From positions 3,162,001-3,226,000 of the forward strand of contig CP102255.1 of NCBI GenBank assembly GCA_025146135.1: DNA of 64,000 bases, given 5' to 3'. The notes under the pieces were generated by a model. It made no database searches. It had not been told where the DNA came from and saw only the letters and a program-made list of their open reading frames with translations. Shown piece after piece: positions 34,256-42,711 of the stretch (its first letter is position 1; the number at the start of each line of letters is the position of its first letter). Position numbers and translations under genes: made by a program. This stretch comes from Anaerotruncus colihominis. Its GTDB lineage: Bacteria; Bacillota; Clostridia; Oscillospirales; Ruminococcaceae.

Positions 34256-35857
34256 TCAAGAGTACAGCTTGCGGAATTCGCCGGGCTTGAGTCCCGTCGC
34301 CTTCTTAAAGCTTTTTGTAAAATATTTTAAATCAGAATACCCCACCCGCACGCAGACCTCTGCGACGGACAGGTTCGTTTCACGCAGCAGCTCCTTGGCA
34401 CGGTTCATGCGCACCTCCGACAGATATTCCAAAAAGTTCTGCCCCGTCTCCTTTTTAAACAGCGAGCTGAAATACGACCCGCTGAACCCGACAATATTGC
34501 TCACCCATTCAAGTGTGAGCGGATCGGCGTAGTGCTCCTGGATATACTGCTTGGCTGTGCGGATCGGCCGTGTATCCGCCTGACGCTTCTGCTCGCTTAA
34601 AACCTGCATCGCTTCTGAAAGCATCCCCCGCAGGCAGCACCAGACGTCGTCCGCGCTGGCGCACAGGTCCGCGCGGCGCGCAAAACGCTCGCGCAGCGTA
34701 TCGCCGCCCGGCACGTCGTACTGCAAATTGCGCGCAAGCAGATACCATGTCCCGCACGCTTCGGCCGTCAGACGCAAAAGCTCCCCGCCCGTATAGCCTC
34801 CGGCGTTTTCCAGTCCGGCGCGCATCGCTTCGATCGCTTCGAGCGCCATCATGGGATTTAACAGCTCCAGCGCCGTCTGCATCGAACGGCCAAACTCGGC
34901 GGCCAGCGCCGCAGCGGCCGGGCAACCGCCGCCTTCGGGCGCCGTAAGCAGGCGGCCCGTCCCTTCCACAAGGCGCTGATCGAGCGCCGCGCGCGCCTCA
35001 TCCAGCGACGCGGCCAATCCGGCGGGCGACGGCTGCGCTCCGCCGATGCCGAGCGTAAATTCGCCCGCTACAAAGCTGCGCTGCACCAGCAGTTCATCGA
35101 GCGCCGCGCGCAGGCTGCGGCGCACGGCCGGAGCGTCGTCCGGGCGATAGTTGAGTACGCCCCACGCCCGGCTGCCCTGAAAGCACAGCTCAAACTCCGT
35201 GCAGCGGCCCTCAAGCGCCGCACGGAAAATCTGCGCCACCTTCTCCTCCACAACATCAAAGCCTCCGGCGGAAAAAATCGCTTCATCACAATCGACCTTG
35301 ACGCCGAAAATCTGAAAATTGCCCGGCTCCATATGATAGCGGTACGCGCGGTTAAATGCCTCCAACCCGTCCGGCAGACGCACGCCGGACAGCAGATCGC
35401 CGAACATACCGGAACGCAGCCGGTCCAGATCGCTTTGCAGGCGCAGGCGCATTTGTTCCTCACGCGAAAGCTGCTCGGTCCGGCGCAGCCAGCGCCCATG
35501 CATCTTTTCCAGCGTGGCGGTCAGCTCGTCCTTTTTGATGGGCTTGAGAAGATAGTCGCCCGCGCCGTATTTGAGCGCGCTCTGCGCGTATTCAAAGTGG
35601 CGGTAGCCGCTGACGATGATGAATTCCAGCGCCGGGTCAAGCTGGCGGGCGCGGCGGATCAGTTCAATTCCATCACAGCCGGGCATACGGATATCGGTGA
35701 TCATCAGGTCGGGACGACGCGTTTCAATCAGCTCGAGCGCCTCCAGGCCGTTGTGCGCAACGCCGACGATCTCCATATCCATGGCGGTCCAATCCACCAG
35801 CTTTTGAATCAGCAGGCAGACCTTCTCCTCATCGTCCGCGATGACAACTCTCATCAT
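34256..35857 (-). CDS. YesN-type response regulator with AraC DNA-binding domain
   Basis: A 533-residue regulator. The receiver domain (about 1-120) has acidic residues DDE at 8-10, phosphoacceptor Asp55 in MITDIRMPG and Lys in LLKPIKK. A helical linker (about 130-420) follows, then a C-terminal AraC domain with two helix-turn-helix units (VGFSGSYFSSLFKKETG; RVGYSDLKYFTKSFKKATG). It is paired with the kinase encoded next and probably activates the sugar importer genes. It starts 26 bases after the SIS isomerase gene, with GGAGGG as ribosome site. Confidence 0.94.
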   Translation of the reverse strand: MMRVVIADDEEKVCLLIQKLVDWTAMDMEIVGVAHNGLEALELIETRRPDLMITDIRMPGCDGIELIRRARQLDPALEFIIVSGYRHFEYAQSALKYGAGDYLLKPIKKDELTATLEKMHGRWLRRTEQLSREEQMRLRLQSDLDRLRSGMFGDLLSGVRLPDGLEAFNRAYRYHMEPGNFQIFGVKVDCDEAIFSAGGFDVVEEKVAQIFRAALEGRCTEFELCFQGSRAWGVLNYRPDDAPAVRRSLRAALDELLVQRSFVAGEFTLGIGGAQPSPAGLAASLDEARAALDQRLVEGTGRLLTAPEGGGCPAAAALAAEFGRSMQTALELLNPMMALEAIEAMRAGLENAGGYTGGELLRLTAEACGTWYLLARNLQYDVPGGDTLRERFARRADLCASADDVWCCLRGMLSEAMQVLSEQKRQADTRPIRTAKQYIQEHYADPLTLEWVSNIVGFSGSYFSSLFKKETGQNFLEYLSEVRMNRAKELLRETNLSVAEVCVRVGYSDLKYFTKSFKKATGLKPGEFRKLYS

Positions 35858-35883
35858 AGTCGCTCCCTCCTGTCGGCGGCGCG

Positions 35884-36531
35884 TCAGTGCTCGAACAGCT
35901 CCGATTCCACCGCCGCGCAGAGCAGGTGGTAAACGGCGATGTGATACTCCTGTATGCGGTAGGTCTCATGCTCCGGCATCACCAGGCACTCGTCGCACAG
36001 CCGCGCCAATTCGCCGCCGTCGCGTCCGGAAAGCCCGAGCGTCGCCACGCCCGCGGCGCGCGCAGCAATCACAGCGGCCGCCACATTCTTCGCGTTGCCC
36101 GACGTGCTGACGCCGATCAGCAGATCGCCGGGCCGGCCGTATCCAATCACCTGCTGCGCGTAGATCAAATCCGGGTCGACATCGTTCATAAACGCCGTCA
36201 CAAGCGCCGGATGCGCCGACAGCGCGATCGCCGGAAGCCCCTGCTGGAGCTTCTTTGCAATCTGCGCGCCGCGTTCGCCGCCCGCCTTCACAAACGCGTC
36301 TTTCTGTCCGTCTGTCAGCGGGCGCCGGAGCAGAAAGCCCTTCATCAGCTCGCCGGCGATGTGATCGCAGTCGGCGCAGCTTCCCCCGTTGCCGCACAGC
36401 AACAGCTTGCCGCCTGCCCGGTAGGTTGTTAAAATCATCTCATACGCCTTTAAAATCGCGTCACGGCCCAGCGCGAGCGCCGGCCAGCGGTCAAAAAATC
36501 CTTCGACCAGCTTTTGTGTGCGTTCCTTCAT
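35884..36531 (-). CDS. SIS-domain sugar-phosphate isomerase, GmhA-like
   Basis: A 215-residue protein of the sedoheptulose-7-phosphate isomerase (GmhA) family, which interconverts aldose and ketose 7-phosphates. The phosphate-binding SIS motifs are clear: LLLCGNGGSCADCDHIAGEL and GVSTSGNAKNV. The Glu in AGELMKG and the His in IQEYHIAVYH match the catalytic pair. The start is the ATG at 36531, which overlaps the stop of the ROK kinase gene by four bases. With the neighbouring HldE-like kinase and HAD phosphatase it recalls heptose-phosphate chemistry, but no nucleotidyltransferase is present, so a catabolic role is as likely. Confidence 0.88.
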   Translation of the reverse strand: MKERTQKLVEGFFDRWPALALGRDAILKAYEMILTTYRAGGKLLLCGNGGSCADCDHIAGELMKGFLLRRPLTDGQKDAFVKAGGERGAQIAKKLQQGLPAIALSAHPALVTAFMNDVDPDLIYAQQVIGYGRPGDLLIGVSTSGNAKNVAAAVIAARAAGVATLGLSGRDGGELARLCDECLVMPEHETYRIQEYHIAVYHLLCAAVESELFEH

Positions 36532-37520
36532 TCCGCAATGCTCCCTTCGGTTGTTTCCAAATGGTATGACGCGACCGTCAGGGCCGCCAGATCGCCCACC
36601 GACTCGGTCAGCCCGGCCGGCACAACCTCGCAGGCGGCGCGCGCGGCGGGCAGCGTCTCGCGTTCGATCACGGCGCGCGCGGCCGGCCACAGCTCGTTTT
36701 GCGACCGCGCAAAGATGCTGCCGATCACAATCCGTTCCGGATTGAGCAGGTCTATCAGAATCGAAAGCCCCTGTCCGAGCCGCCGCCCGCAGGCTGTCAT
36801 AATCGCAAGCGCCAACTCGTCGCCCGCCTCGGCGGCACGCCCCACCTTTGCGGCCGTCAGCGTGGAAAGTTCGGACAGCGAGGGGCACAGCGGCGGCTTT
36901 TCACCGCGCTGAAGGCGTTCGCGCGCCATGGTTTCGGCAAGCTGCGCAATACCGCCGCCGCTGCAAAAGCCCTCGAACGAGCCGGATTTTCCATAGCCCG
37001 CCGGGCCGCAGTCCGCCAGCCGGATATGCCCGGCCTCGCCGGCCATGTCGCTCGCGCCCTCATAAAGCCGGCCGTCCAGAATCAGCCCCGCGCCAAGACC
37101 TGTGCCGAACGTCAGAAAGATCATGCTGCGGCAGCCGCGTCCCGCGCCGAGCTTCCACTCGGCCAGCGCGCAGGCGTTCGCGTCGTTGCAAAGGCGCGCC
37201 GGGATACCGAGCGCCTCCGATATACAGGCCGCCGCCGGGATTTCATCCCACCCCACCAGATTCGGCGGGGAAAGGATCACTCCGCGCCGGCTGTCAAGCG
37301 GCCCGCCGCAGCTGATGCCCGCGGCGGACGGCCGCTGTGGCGCGCGGGCCATGCATTCCCGCGCGTCCGCGCAAAGCTCCGCCAGCAGCTCCATGGGCGC
37401 GCGGCCGGCCGTCGGACGGCTTTCGCAGCGGTGCAGAAGCCGCACCCCGCCGTCCGCCGCGCGCTTCCCGAGCGAGACGGCGCATTTTGTCCCGCCGATA
37501 TCAATGCCGATCAGATACAT
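36528..37520 (-). CDS. ROK family sugar kinase
   Basis: A 330-residue ATP-dependent sugar kinase of the ROK (glucokinase/N-acetylmannosamine kinase) family, without a DNA-binding domain. The phosphate-1 motif IGIDIGGTKCAV opens the protein, NDANACALAE holds the catalytic Asp, and FGTGLGAGLI is the adenosine-side motif. The usual CxCGxxGCxE zinc motif is not conserved (CGPAGYGKSGSFEGFC). It sits between HAD phosphatase and SIS isomerase genes in the long operon, and the substrate is unknown. Confidence 0.9.
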   Translation of the reverse strand: MYLIGIDIGGTKCAVSLGKRAADGGVRLLHRCESRPTAGRAPMELLAELCADARECMARAPQRPSAAGISCGGPLDSRRGVILSPPNLVGWDEIPAAACISEALGIPARLCNDANACALAEWKLGAGRGCRSMIFLTFGTGLGAGLILDGRLYEGASDMAGEAGHIRLADCGPAGYGKSGSFEGFCSGGGIAQLAETMARERLQRGEKPPLCPSLSELSTLTAAKVGRAAEAGDELALAIMTACGRRLGQGLSILIDLLNPERIVIGSIFARSQNELWPAARAVIERETLPAARAACEVVPAGLTESVGDLAALTVASYHLETTEGSIAE

Positions 37521-37544
37521 TGCAACTCCTCCGTATACGCAGCT

Positions 37545-38363
37545 TCACAGCCCAAGCCACTGTTTGAGCGCGTCAAGACAGGTGAAATCGCCGACGATTG
37601 CGTCTGCGCCCGCTTTGACAAGGCGCTCGCGCTTAACGGGATTGACCCCGCGCAGCGCCGTCTCGTCCGTGGCCGCGCCGAGCGCATACGCGCCGCACGC
37701 CGCGCCGAGCGCAATTTCCACCTTGCCGTCGCCGACCACAAGCAGCCGGTCGCCCGCCAGCTTCTTTTCCTCGAGCAGCAGCCTGAGCACCGCCTCCTTC
37801 GAACAGGCGGCGGCGCGCTCCGGCGCGCCGCGGATCTCGGAAAAACAGTCCGCGACACCGAGAATGCCTGCTTCGCGCAGCACGTCGCGGTGGTCGGTGC
37901 CGCTGGCCAGATAAACGTCGACGCCCGCTTCGCGCAGCATATGCAGAAAATCGACGGCGCCCGCGATCAGATATTGCTCCGGGCGGTCCTCGCCGCTCTC
38001 AAGCCGCCGGATGCGTTCACCCACGCGCTGCATCAAACGGCGGTTGTATTCATCCTTATACCACCATTCGTCACGGCCGGGATCGCCGCCATTGGCTGCG
38101 TCAACCTGTTCGACGAGCCAGCGCATCTGATAGACCGTCTGGATGCCCGTCGACTGGTCGATATATTCGTCAACCCTGCGCCGCAACGCGTCGTCGGCCT
38201 GCCCGCCGCCGATGTATTCCAGCATCATCGGGCGCATAACCTCCTCCCATCCGCAGCGCAGCGTGGAAAAGGTCCCGTCGAAATCAAAAATCGCGGCCTG
38301 CACACGGCCGCCCGGCAGGCGGTCCGGGTGCAGGATTTCAAGTCCGGTTTGGCTATTGTTCAT
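37545..38363 (-). CDS. HAD family phosphatase
   Basis: A 272-residue HAD hydrolase with motif I AIFDFDGT (nucleophile Asp and acid-base Asp), motif II in LASGTD, a Lys in CSKEAVLR and motif IV VVGDGKVE. A large helical cap (about 50-150) implies a small phosphorylated substrate, as in phosphoglycolate phosphatase-like enzymes. The gene overlaps the PfkB kinase stop by four bases (ATGA) and precedes the ROK kinase by 24 bases. It would dephosphorylate a sugar phosphate made in this pathway. Confidence 0.87.
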   Translation of the reverse strand: MNNSQTGLEILHPDRLPGGRVQAAIFDFDGTFSTLRCGWEEVMRPMMLEYIGGGQADDALRRRVDEYIDQSTGIQTVYQMRWLVEQVDAANGGDPGRDEWWYKDEYNRRLMQRVGERIRRLESGEDRPEQYLIAGAVDFLHMLREAGVDVYLASGTDHRDVLREAGILGVADCFSEIRGAPERAAACSKEAVLRLLLEEKKLAGDRLLVVGDGKVEIALGAACGAYALGAATDETALRGVNPVKRERLVKAGADAIVGDFTCLDALKQWLGL

Positions 38364-39388
38364 CGGCTGTTCTCCTCAAATTTCTGTATAATTTCCGCGG
38401 GGGACGCAGTTCCGGTCGTCCCGATCTTTTTAACCGTCACGCCGGACGCGAGATTGGCGAACGCGAGCGCCTCCCCGCCGGCGGCTCCGGCGGCGCGCGC
38501 CGCGCAGAACGCGGACAAAAACGTATCCCCCGCCCCGACGATATCGACCGGCGGCTTCTGCGGGCGCGTCGGCGCGAAGGCAAGCCCCTCGTCGCCGCTG
38601 TACCACAGCGCGCCCACTTCGCCGAGTGTGACGATCACCGGACGGCCCGTGCGGGCAGAAAGCGTTTTTGCGATCTCGCCGTATTCCTCCGGCGCCGGCG
38701 CGCCGGACGGCGCGCGCCCGACAGCCAGCGCCGCCTCGACCTCGTTCGGCTTGAGGATCACGCCGGTGTAAAGCGCGGCGTTCTCGCGGCTGTCGACGAT
38801 CACGGGCATACGCGCGCCGATCTCGGCCAGGCGCGCGCGCACGCGTCCGGTCAGAACGCCGTGACGGTACTGGTCGCACACCGCGATGACATCGCAGCGA
38901 CCGGCCGCTTCGTCGAGCGCCGCGAGCACCCGATCCTCATCGCCAGCGGAGATCGGATCAAAGTTTTCAAAGTCGATGCGCGGGTCCTCATACACCGTCT
39001 CGGAGATGCCCGCGCGCAGAGGCTTGCAGTAGCACGGCGTCACGCGGCCCTGGCTGACGATGAGGCGGCCTGTATCAATACCGCGCTTTGCAAAACAATC
39101 GCGCAGCAGAAAGCCGCGCCAATCGTCCCCGATGACTGAAATGACCGTCAGTTCCCCGACGCCGAGCGCCCGCAGGTTGCAGGCCACATTGCCGCCCCCG
39201 CCCGGCGAGGCCGTCTCGCCGACGACCGGCAGCGGGAAATGCGGCGTCTCGCGCGACAGGCGCGACAGGCGCATATCCGCACGCCAGTACAGGTCGAGGC
39301 AGACGTCGCCGATCATGCAGACGCGCGCGTTTTGCACAGCCCCCGCAAGCGCGCGCACACGCGCCCCGTCAAGCTCTACACGTTTCAT
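38360..39388 (-). CDS. PfkB family kinase, HldE/RfaE N-domain-like
   Basis: A 342-residue ribokinase-fold enzyme. RLSRETPHFPLP and SPGGGGNVACNLRALG match the heptose-7-phosphate kinase domain of HldE (RfaE) more closely than ribokinase. The catalytic GAGDTF motif (Asp as base) is at about residue 285. There is no C-terminal adenylyltransferase domain. It is second in the operon, 12 bases after the deoxyhypusine-synthase-like gene. A seven-carbon or related sugar phosphate as substrate is inferred from similarity and from the nearby GmhA-like isomerase. Confidence 0.87.
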   Translation of the reverse strand: MKRVELDGARVRALAGAVQNARVCMIGDVCLDLYWRADMRLSRLSRETPHFPLPVVGETASPGGGGNVACNLRALGVGELTVISVIGDDWRGFLLRDCFAKRGIDTGRLIVSQGRVTPCYCKPLRAGISETVYEDPRIDFENFDPISAGDEDRVLAALDEAAGRCDVIAVCDQYRHGVLTGRVRARLAEIGARMPVIVDSRENAALYTGVILKPNEVEAALAVGRAPSGAPAPEEYGEIAKTLSARTGRPVIVTLGEVGALWYSGDEGLAFAPTRPQKPPVDIVGAGDTFLSAFCAARAAGAAGGEALAFANLASGVTVKKIGTTGTASPAEIIQKFEENSR

Positions 39389-39400
39389 GGCGCGCCCTCC

Positions 39401-40363
39401 TCATTCAAGACCGGCCAGACGCCGGTACAGGGATGGAATCGTCTCAAGATGGTTCCCGTAGATATACAGGCCCGTGCCGCCGTTGGAGGTCGGGCGGTTG
39501 ATGACATTCTTGCGCGGGCGGTAATAGTAATCGTACTTATCTTTTCCTATATCGGTACGATAATCGCCCATCGGCAGAATATCGAAGTTGGCGGTTGTGA
39601 TCTGAAAGGTCGGATAGCCCTGGTTGCGCGCAATGGACAATGCCTTCAAAAACACCTCCGCACCGGTGACGGCCGAGCCGATGTTCATGTGAACGCCGCC
39701 GTCAAGCGCCGAAATCGAATGGCAGAAGTACGCGAAATCGACGCCGCTTGTGCGTCCAATCGCGCCGAAATCGGCATAAGGATGCTGATGGATGATGTCG
39801 GTGCCGATCGTAACATGATAGGTCATCGGCACGCCCATCTGAAAGGCGCGGTAGAACACACAGTCTTGCTTATTGGGAAAACGCTCCGGATGCGCGTCGA
39901 TATAAGCGGCCAGGCTCTGGCCATAGCCATAGCCGTGCGCATCGCCCTCACGGATCGCCTCATTCATCCAGCGCCCGGTTTCCTCCCACATGCCGAAGCT
40001 GCCGTCTTCAATCGCGGTCGGCACATGTTCCGACGTGCCGCCCAGGTACGCCAGCTCAAAATCATGGATGCTGCCCGCGCCGTTGCTGGCCAGGTGAGTG
40101 ATATAGCCGTTTTCCATCAGCCAGATCAGATAGCGCGACAGGCCGCACTTAATTACATGCGCACCGATAAAGCAGGTAATCGTGCGTTTTTCATCGCGCG
40201 CCTTTTTAAGTTTTTCAACCAGCACGTCAAACTCCGGGCTTGTGAACAACGGACCCTTTTCCTGCCCTGGCACAGCCATGTTGTCGATGCGTACCAGATT
40301 GTGACGGTCGCGCGCGGAAAAGGTTTTTGTCTTTGTGAAATCGATTTTTTCTGGCTGGAACAT
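39401..40363 (-). CDS. Deoxyhypusine synthase-like protein of unknown function
   Basis: A 320-residue soluble protein. FIGAHVIKCGLSRYL, THLASNGAGSIHDFELAY and GTSEHVPTAIEDGSFG resemble, in order and spacing, the NAD-binding core of deoxyhypusine-synthase-like proteins. I see no convincing counterpart of the catalytic Lys near the C-terminus (which reads YIYGNHLETIPSLYR), and bacteria of this kind lack eIF5A. So it is probably an NAD-dependent enzyme with another substrate. It is the first gene of a sugar-phosphate operon. The ATG at 40363 follows GAGGAGG after about 10 bases. The family call is by motif recognition only. Confidence 0.6.
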   Translation of the reverse strand: MFQPEKIDFTKTKTFSARDRHNLVRIDNMAVPGQEKGPLFTSPEFDVLVEKLKKARDEKRTITCFIGAHVIKCGLSRYLIWLMENGYITHLASNGAGSIHDFELAYLGGTSEHVPTAIEDGSFGMWEETGRWMNEAIREGDAHGYGYGQSLAAYIDAHPERFPNKQDCVFYRAFQMGVPMTYHVTIGTDIIHQHPYADFGAIGRTSGVDFAYFCHSISALDGGVHMNIGSAVTGAEVFLKALSIARNQGYPTFQITTANFDILPMGDYRTDIGKDKYDYYYRPRKNVINRPTSNGGTGLYIYGNHLETIPSLYRRLAGLE

Positions 40364-40412
40364 CTGCGAAACGCCTCCTCGGGACAGCGGTCCCGTCAAT
40401 TTTTAAAATGAC

Positions 40413-40441
40413 TTTACAAATTGCTTTTTTCATATTATAAT
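40413..40441 (+). promoter_or_regulatory. Promoter of the ROK repressor gene
   Basis: TTTACA (40413-40418) and TATAAT (40436-40441) with a 17-base spacer. The start point would be near 40448, about 30 bases before the ROK start codon. It overlaps the opposing promoter at 40434-40462. Confidence 0.75.
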
Positions 40442-40462
40442 AAAGCCATCCAAAAAAGTCAA
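40434..40462 (-). promoter_or_regulatory. Promoter of the long sugar-phosphate/importer operon
   Basis: On the minus strand TTGACT (40462-40457) and TATAAT (40439-40434) have a 17-base spacer. Its -10 shares four bases with the -10 of the ROK promoter, and its -35 touches the ROK ribosome site (40461-40467). The two promoters cannot be occupied together. A small hairpin (GGGAC-AGCG-GTCCC, 40381-40394) lies in the minus leader. Confidence 0.75.
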
Positions 40463-40477
40463 GGAGGCGCATGAAAA

Positions 40478-41674
40478 ATGGCCGGGACTGCCAGAGGCGG
40501 CAACGCCCAGGATATGAAAACGCGCAACCGTCTGCTTGTACTTCAGATGCTCTGTACATACGGCCCTCTTTCACGGGGGGAAATCGCCGCGCGGGCAGGG
40601 CTTTCAAAGATGACGGCCACCAACATCATCTCCGACCTGGAGACAGCCGGCCTGATCGCCGAGGAGAAGGGCGAATCGGCCGGCGCGGGACGCAGGCCCG
40701 GACTGATCCGGCTTTCGCCCGCGTCGCCGCTCGTCTGCGGGATCACCATCGGCCGGCGGCGGTGCGAGGCGGTCCTCGCCGACCTGTCCGCGCAAATTGT
40801 CGCACGCGAATCGGCCTGCTATGACAACGCGCTTGACGGTCCGCGGCTTTCCGAGCTGCTCGCGCGCCTGTGCAGCCGTCTGCTGAAGCGGGTCGACCGG
40901 CCTGTCGCCGGCATCGGCGTCGCGGCGCTCGGCCCGCTCGATGCGCGCGCCGGCACGCTGCTCAATCCCCCCAATTTCTACGGTATCGGGCATCTGCCCG
41001 TGCGCGCCATCCTTTCAGATGCGTCCGGTCTGCCCTGCGTGCTGCTGCACGACGTTTCGGCCGCCGCGCTCGCGGAACAGCTCTATGGAGCGGGGCAGGC
41101 GTTTGAAAGCTTTTTTTACTTGCAAATCCGGGACGGTATCGGCGCGGGCATGGTCCTCGACGGAGCACTGTTCGACGGCGTGGCGGGACTGAGCGGCGAG
41201 CTTGGACACGTTTCCATCAATTTTGAGGGACCGCAGTGTGCCTGCGGCGGCCGCGGATGCCTGGAGTGCTACGCAAGCGAGCGAGCACTGCTCGCTTACG
41301 CGCGTGAATACGCCGCCCGAACCGGCACGGCGGCGCCCGAAAACTGGTCCGACGCCATCAGCGCCGCGGGAACGGGCGACGCTGCCTGCGCCGCCGCGTT
41401 GGAACGGTACTGCGGCTACGTGGCCGCCGCGCTTTCCAACGCGCTGTGCCTCATCGACGTGCACCGCGTCTTTGTCGGTTACGACGGGGACGGAGGCGGC
41501 CTGTTGGAGCGCCTGCTTGAACAGCGCGTCAATGAGCGCCTGCATATCGCCGGCTGCCGGCGGATCACTGTGCGGCGCAGTTCATTTGGGAGCGACGCCT
41601 CTGTTTACGGAGCGGCGGCGCTGGCCGCGCGCTGTGTATTCGACGGCGCTTTTGCGCTGCCGCAGCGCGTCTGA
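40478..41674 (+). CDS. ROK family transcriptional regulator (NagC/XylR type)
   Basis: A 398-residue repressor with an N-terminal winged helix (LSRGEIAARAGLSKMTATNI, about 31-50) joined to a ROK sugar-binding domain with the zinc motif CACGGRGCLECY. It is divergent from the 11-gene sugar operon and shares an overlapping promoter with it, so it is the likely controller of that operon and of itself. The ATG at 40478 is used; an out-of-frame ATG at 40471 is closer to the AAGGAGG but gives a short unrelated peptide. The inducing sugar is unknown. Confidence 0.92.
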   Translation: MAGTARGGNAQDMKTRNRLLVLQMLCTYGPLSRGEIAARAGLSKMTATNIISDLETAGLIAEEKGESAGAGRRPGLIRLSPASPLVCGITIGRRRCEAVLADLSAQIVARESACYDNALDGPRLSELLARLCSRLLKRVDRPVAGIGVAALGPLDARAGTLLNPPNFYGIGHLPVRAILSDASGLPCVLLHDVSAAALAEQLYGAGQAFESFFYLQIRDGIGAGMVLDGALFDGVAGLSGELGHVSINFEGPQCACGGRGCLECYASERALLAYAREYAARTGTAAPENWSDAISAAGTGDAACAAALERYCGYVAAALSNALCLIDVHRVFVGYDGDGGGLLERLLEQRVNERLHIAGCRRITVRRSSFGSDASVYGAAALAARCVFDGAFALPQRV

Positions 41675-41689
41675 TCTCTCCGATACGGC

Positions 41690-41730
41690 GCAGCGCGCCC
41701 TGCCGGGACAGCGGGGCGCGCTGCTCGTTT
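41690..41730. terminator. Weak hairpin between convergent ROK genes
   Basis: GCAGCGCGCCC pairs with GGGCGCGCTGC around a 13-base loop. There is only a poor T-rich tail on the plus side (TCGTTTATCTG). It probably separates the convergent regulator and glucokinase genes. Confidence 0.45.
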
Positions 41731-42679
41731 ATCTGTTCGCCTGCGCCGCCAGCATGGCAGCGCCGATCAATCCGGCCTTATAACCGAGCGTACAGGCTTC
41801 TATGCGAGCCGACGACGCGTTTTCTCCGCCGAACACCTGTGGATAGACCCGTGCGCGCAGCGGCCCGAACAGCCCCTCGCCCTCCTTGGCCACGCCGCCT
41901 CCAAGGCTGACAATCTCGGGCTGAAAAATGTTGATAATGTTGGCCACGCCGCAGGCAAGCGCATCGATATAATCATCCACAACCGCTTGTCCGGCAGCGT
42001 CGCCAGCCTTGGCCGCATCGAACGCCGTGCGTCCCGTGACACCCTCTCGCGCCAGCTTTGCAAGCAGGCTGTCCGGGTGGATTTGAGCGGCCTCGCGCGT
42101 GCTTCTGATCAGGCCGGTCGCGGAAGCGTACGCCTCCAGGCAGCCATGCCGGCCGCAGGTGCACGCGCGCCCTTTGCGTTCAATCACCATATGCCCAAGT
42201 TCGCTGGCGGCAAAATTGGACCCGGTGAGGATTTCTCCATCGATCACCACGCCGGAACCGACGCCTGTGCCGAGCGTCACAACGACGGCGCTCTTTGTTC
42301 CCCGCGCGCTGCCTGCACAGTATTCGCCGAGCGCGGCGACGTTCGCGTCGTTACCCATGGCTGCGTTCAATCCAAGATGCCCCGCCAGCCGCGCGCGCAG
42401 CGGATAGTCGCGCCAGTCAAGGTTGTTGGAATATTCCACCACGCCTGTCTGCGGATTCACCGTCCCGGGACATCCGACGCCCAGCCCGTCCATCTGTTCC
42501 AGCGTCAGGCCCGCTTCATCGAGCGCGGTGCGCACAGCCGCCGCAATATCCGCGCAAACCTCGTCAGCGCTGCGCGGCAGGGCCGTCGGCAGGCTGCCTT
42601 CTCCCAAAATTGCGCAATCGCCGTCCACAATGGCCGCTTTGATGTTTGTTCCGCCTAAATCAACCCCGATATAATACAT
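41729..42679 (-). CDS. ROK family glucokinase
   Basis: A 316-residue sugar kinase with phosphate motif IGVDLGGTNIKAA, catalytic region NDANVAALGE, ATP motif LGTGVGSGVV and the intact zinc motif CTCGRHGCLEAY, all features of Gram-positive GlcK. It phosphorylates free glucose and possibly mannose. The ATG at 42679 is chosen for GGAGGGG just upstream. It lies 32 bases after manA, so the pair can feed hexoses into glycolysis. Confidence 0.93.
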   Translation of the reverse strand: MYYIGVDLGGTNIKAAIVDGDCAILGEGSLPTALPRSADEVCADIAAAVRTALDEAGLTLEQMDGLGVGCPGTVNPQTGVVEYSNNLDWRDYPLRARLAGHLGLNAAMGNDANVAALGEYCAGSARGTKSAVVVTLGTGVGSGVVIDGEILTGSNFAASELGHMVIERKGRACTCGRHGCLEAYASATGLIRSTREAAQIHPDSLLAKLAREGVTGRTAFDAAKAGDAAGQAVVDDYIDALACGVANIINIFQPEIVSLGGGVAKEGEGLFGPLRARVYPQVFGGENASSARIEACTLGYKAGLIGAAMLAAQANR

Positions 42680-42711
42680 GCCGTCCCCTCCGTACCAACT
42701 TTTCAAACCTG

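Noticed and set aside
35884..36888. A longer start for the SIS isomerase giving 334 residues
   Set aside because: The added 119 residues are Arg/Gly-rich antisense-like sequence overlapping the ROK kinase gene; the ATG at 36531 overlaps the ROK stop and starts a normal GmhA fold.
36699..38771. A plus-strand open frame of about 690 codons opposite the ROK, HAD and PfkB genes
   Set aside because: Antisense to three motif-supported genes and full of Arg/Ala; no start signal.
40471..40824. ATG at 40471, nearest to the AAGGAGG, as the start of the repressor gene
   Set aside because: It is out of frame with the ROK regulator and yields an Arg-rich peptide without homology; the in-frame ATG at 40478 is 10 bases from the ribosome site.
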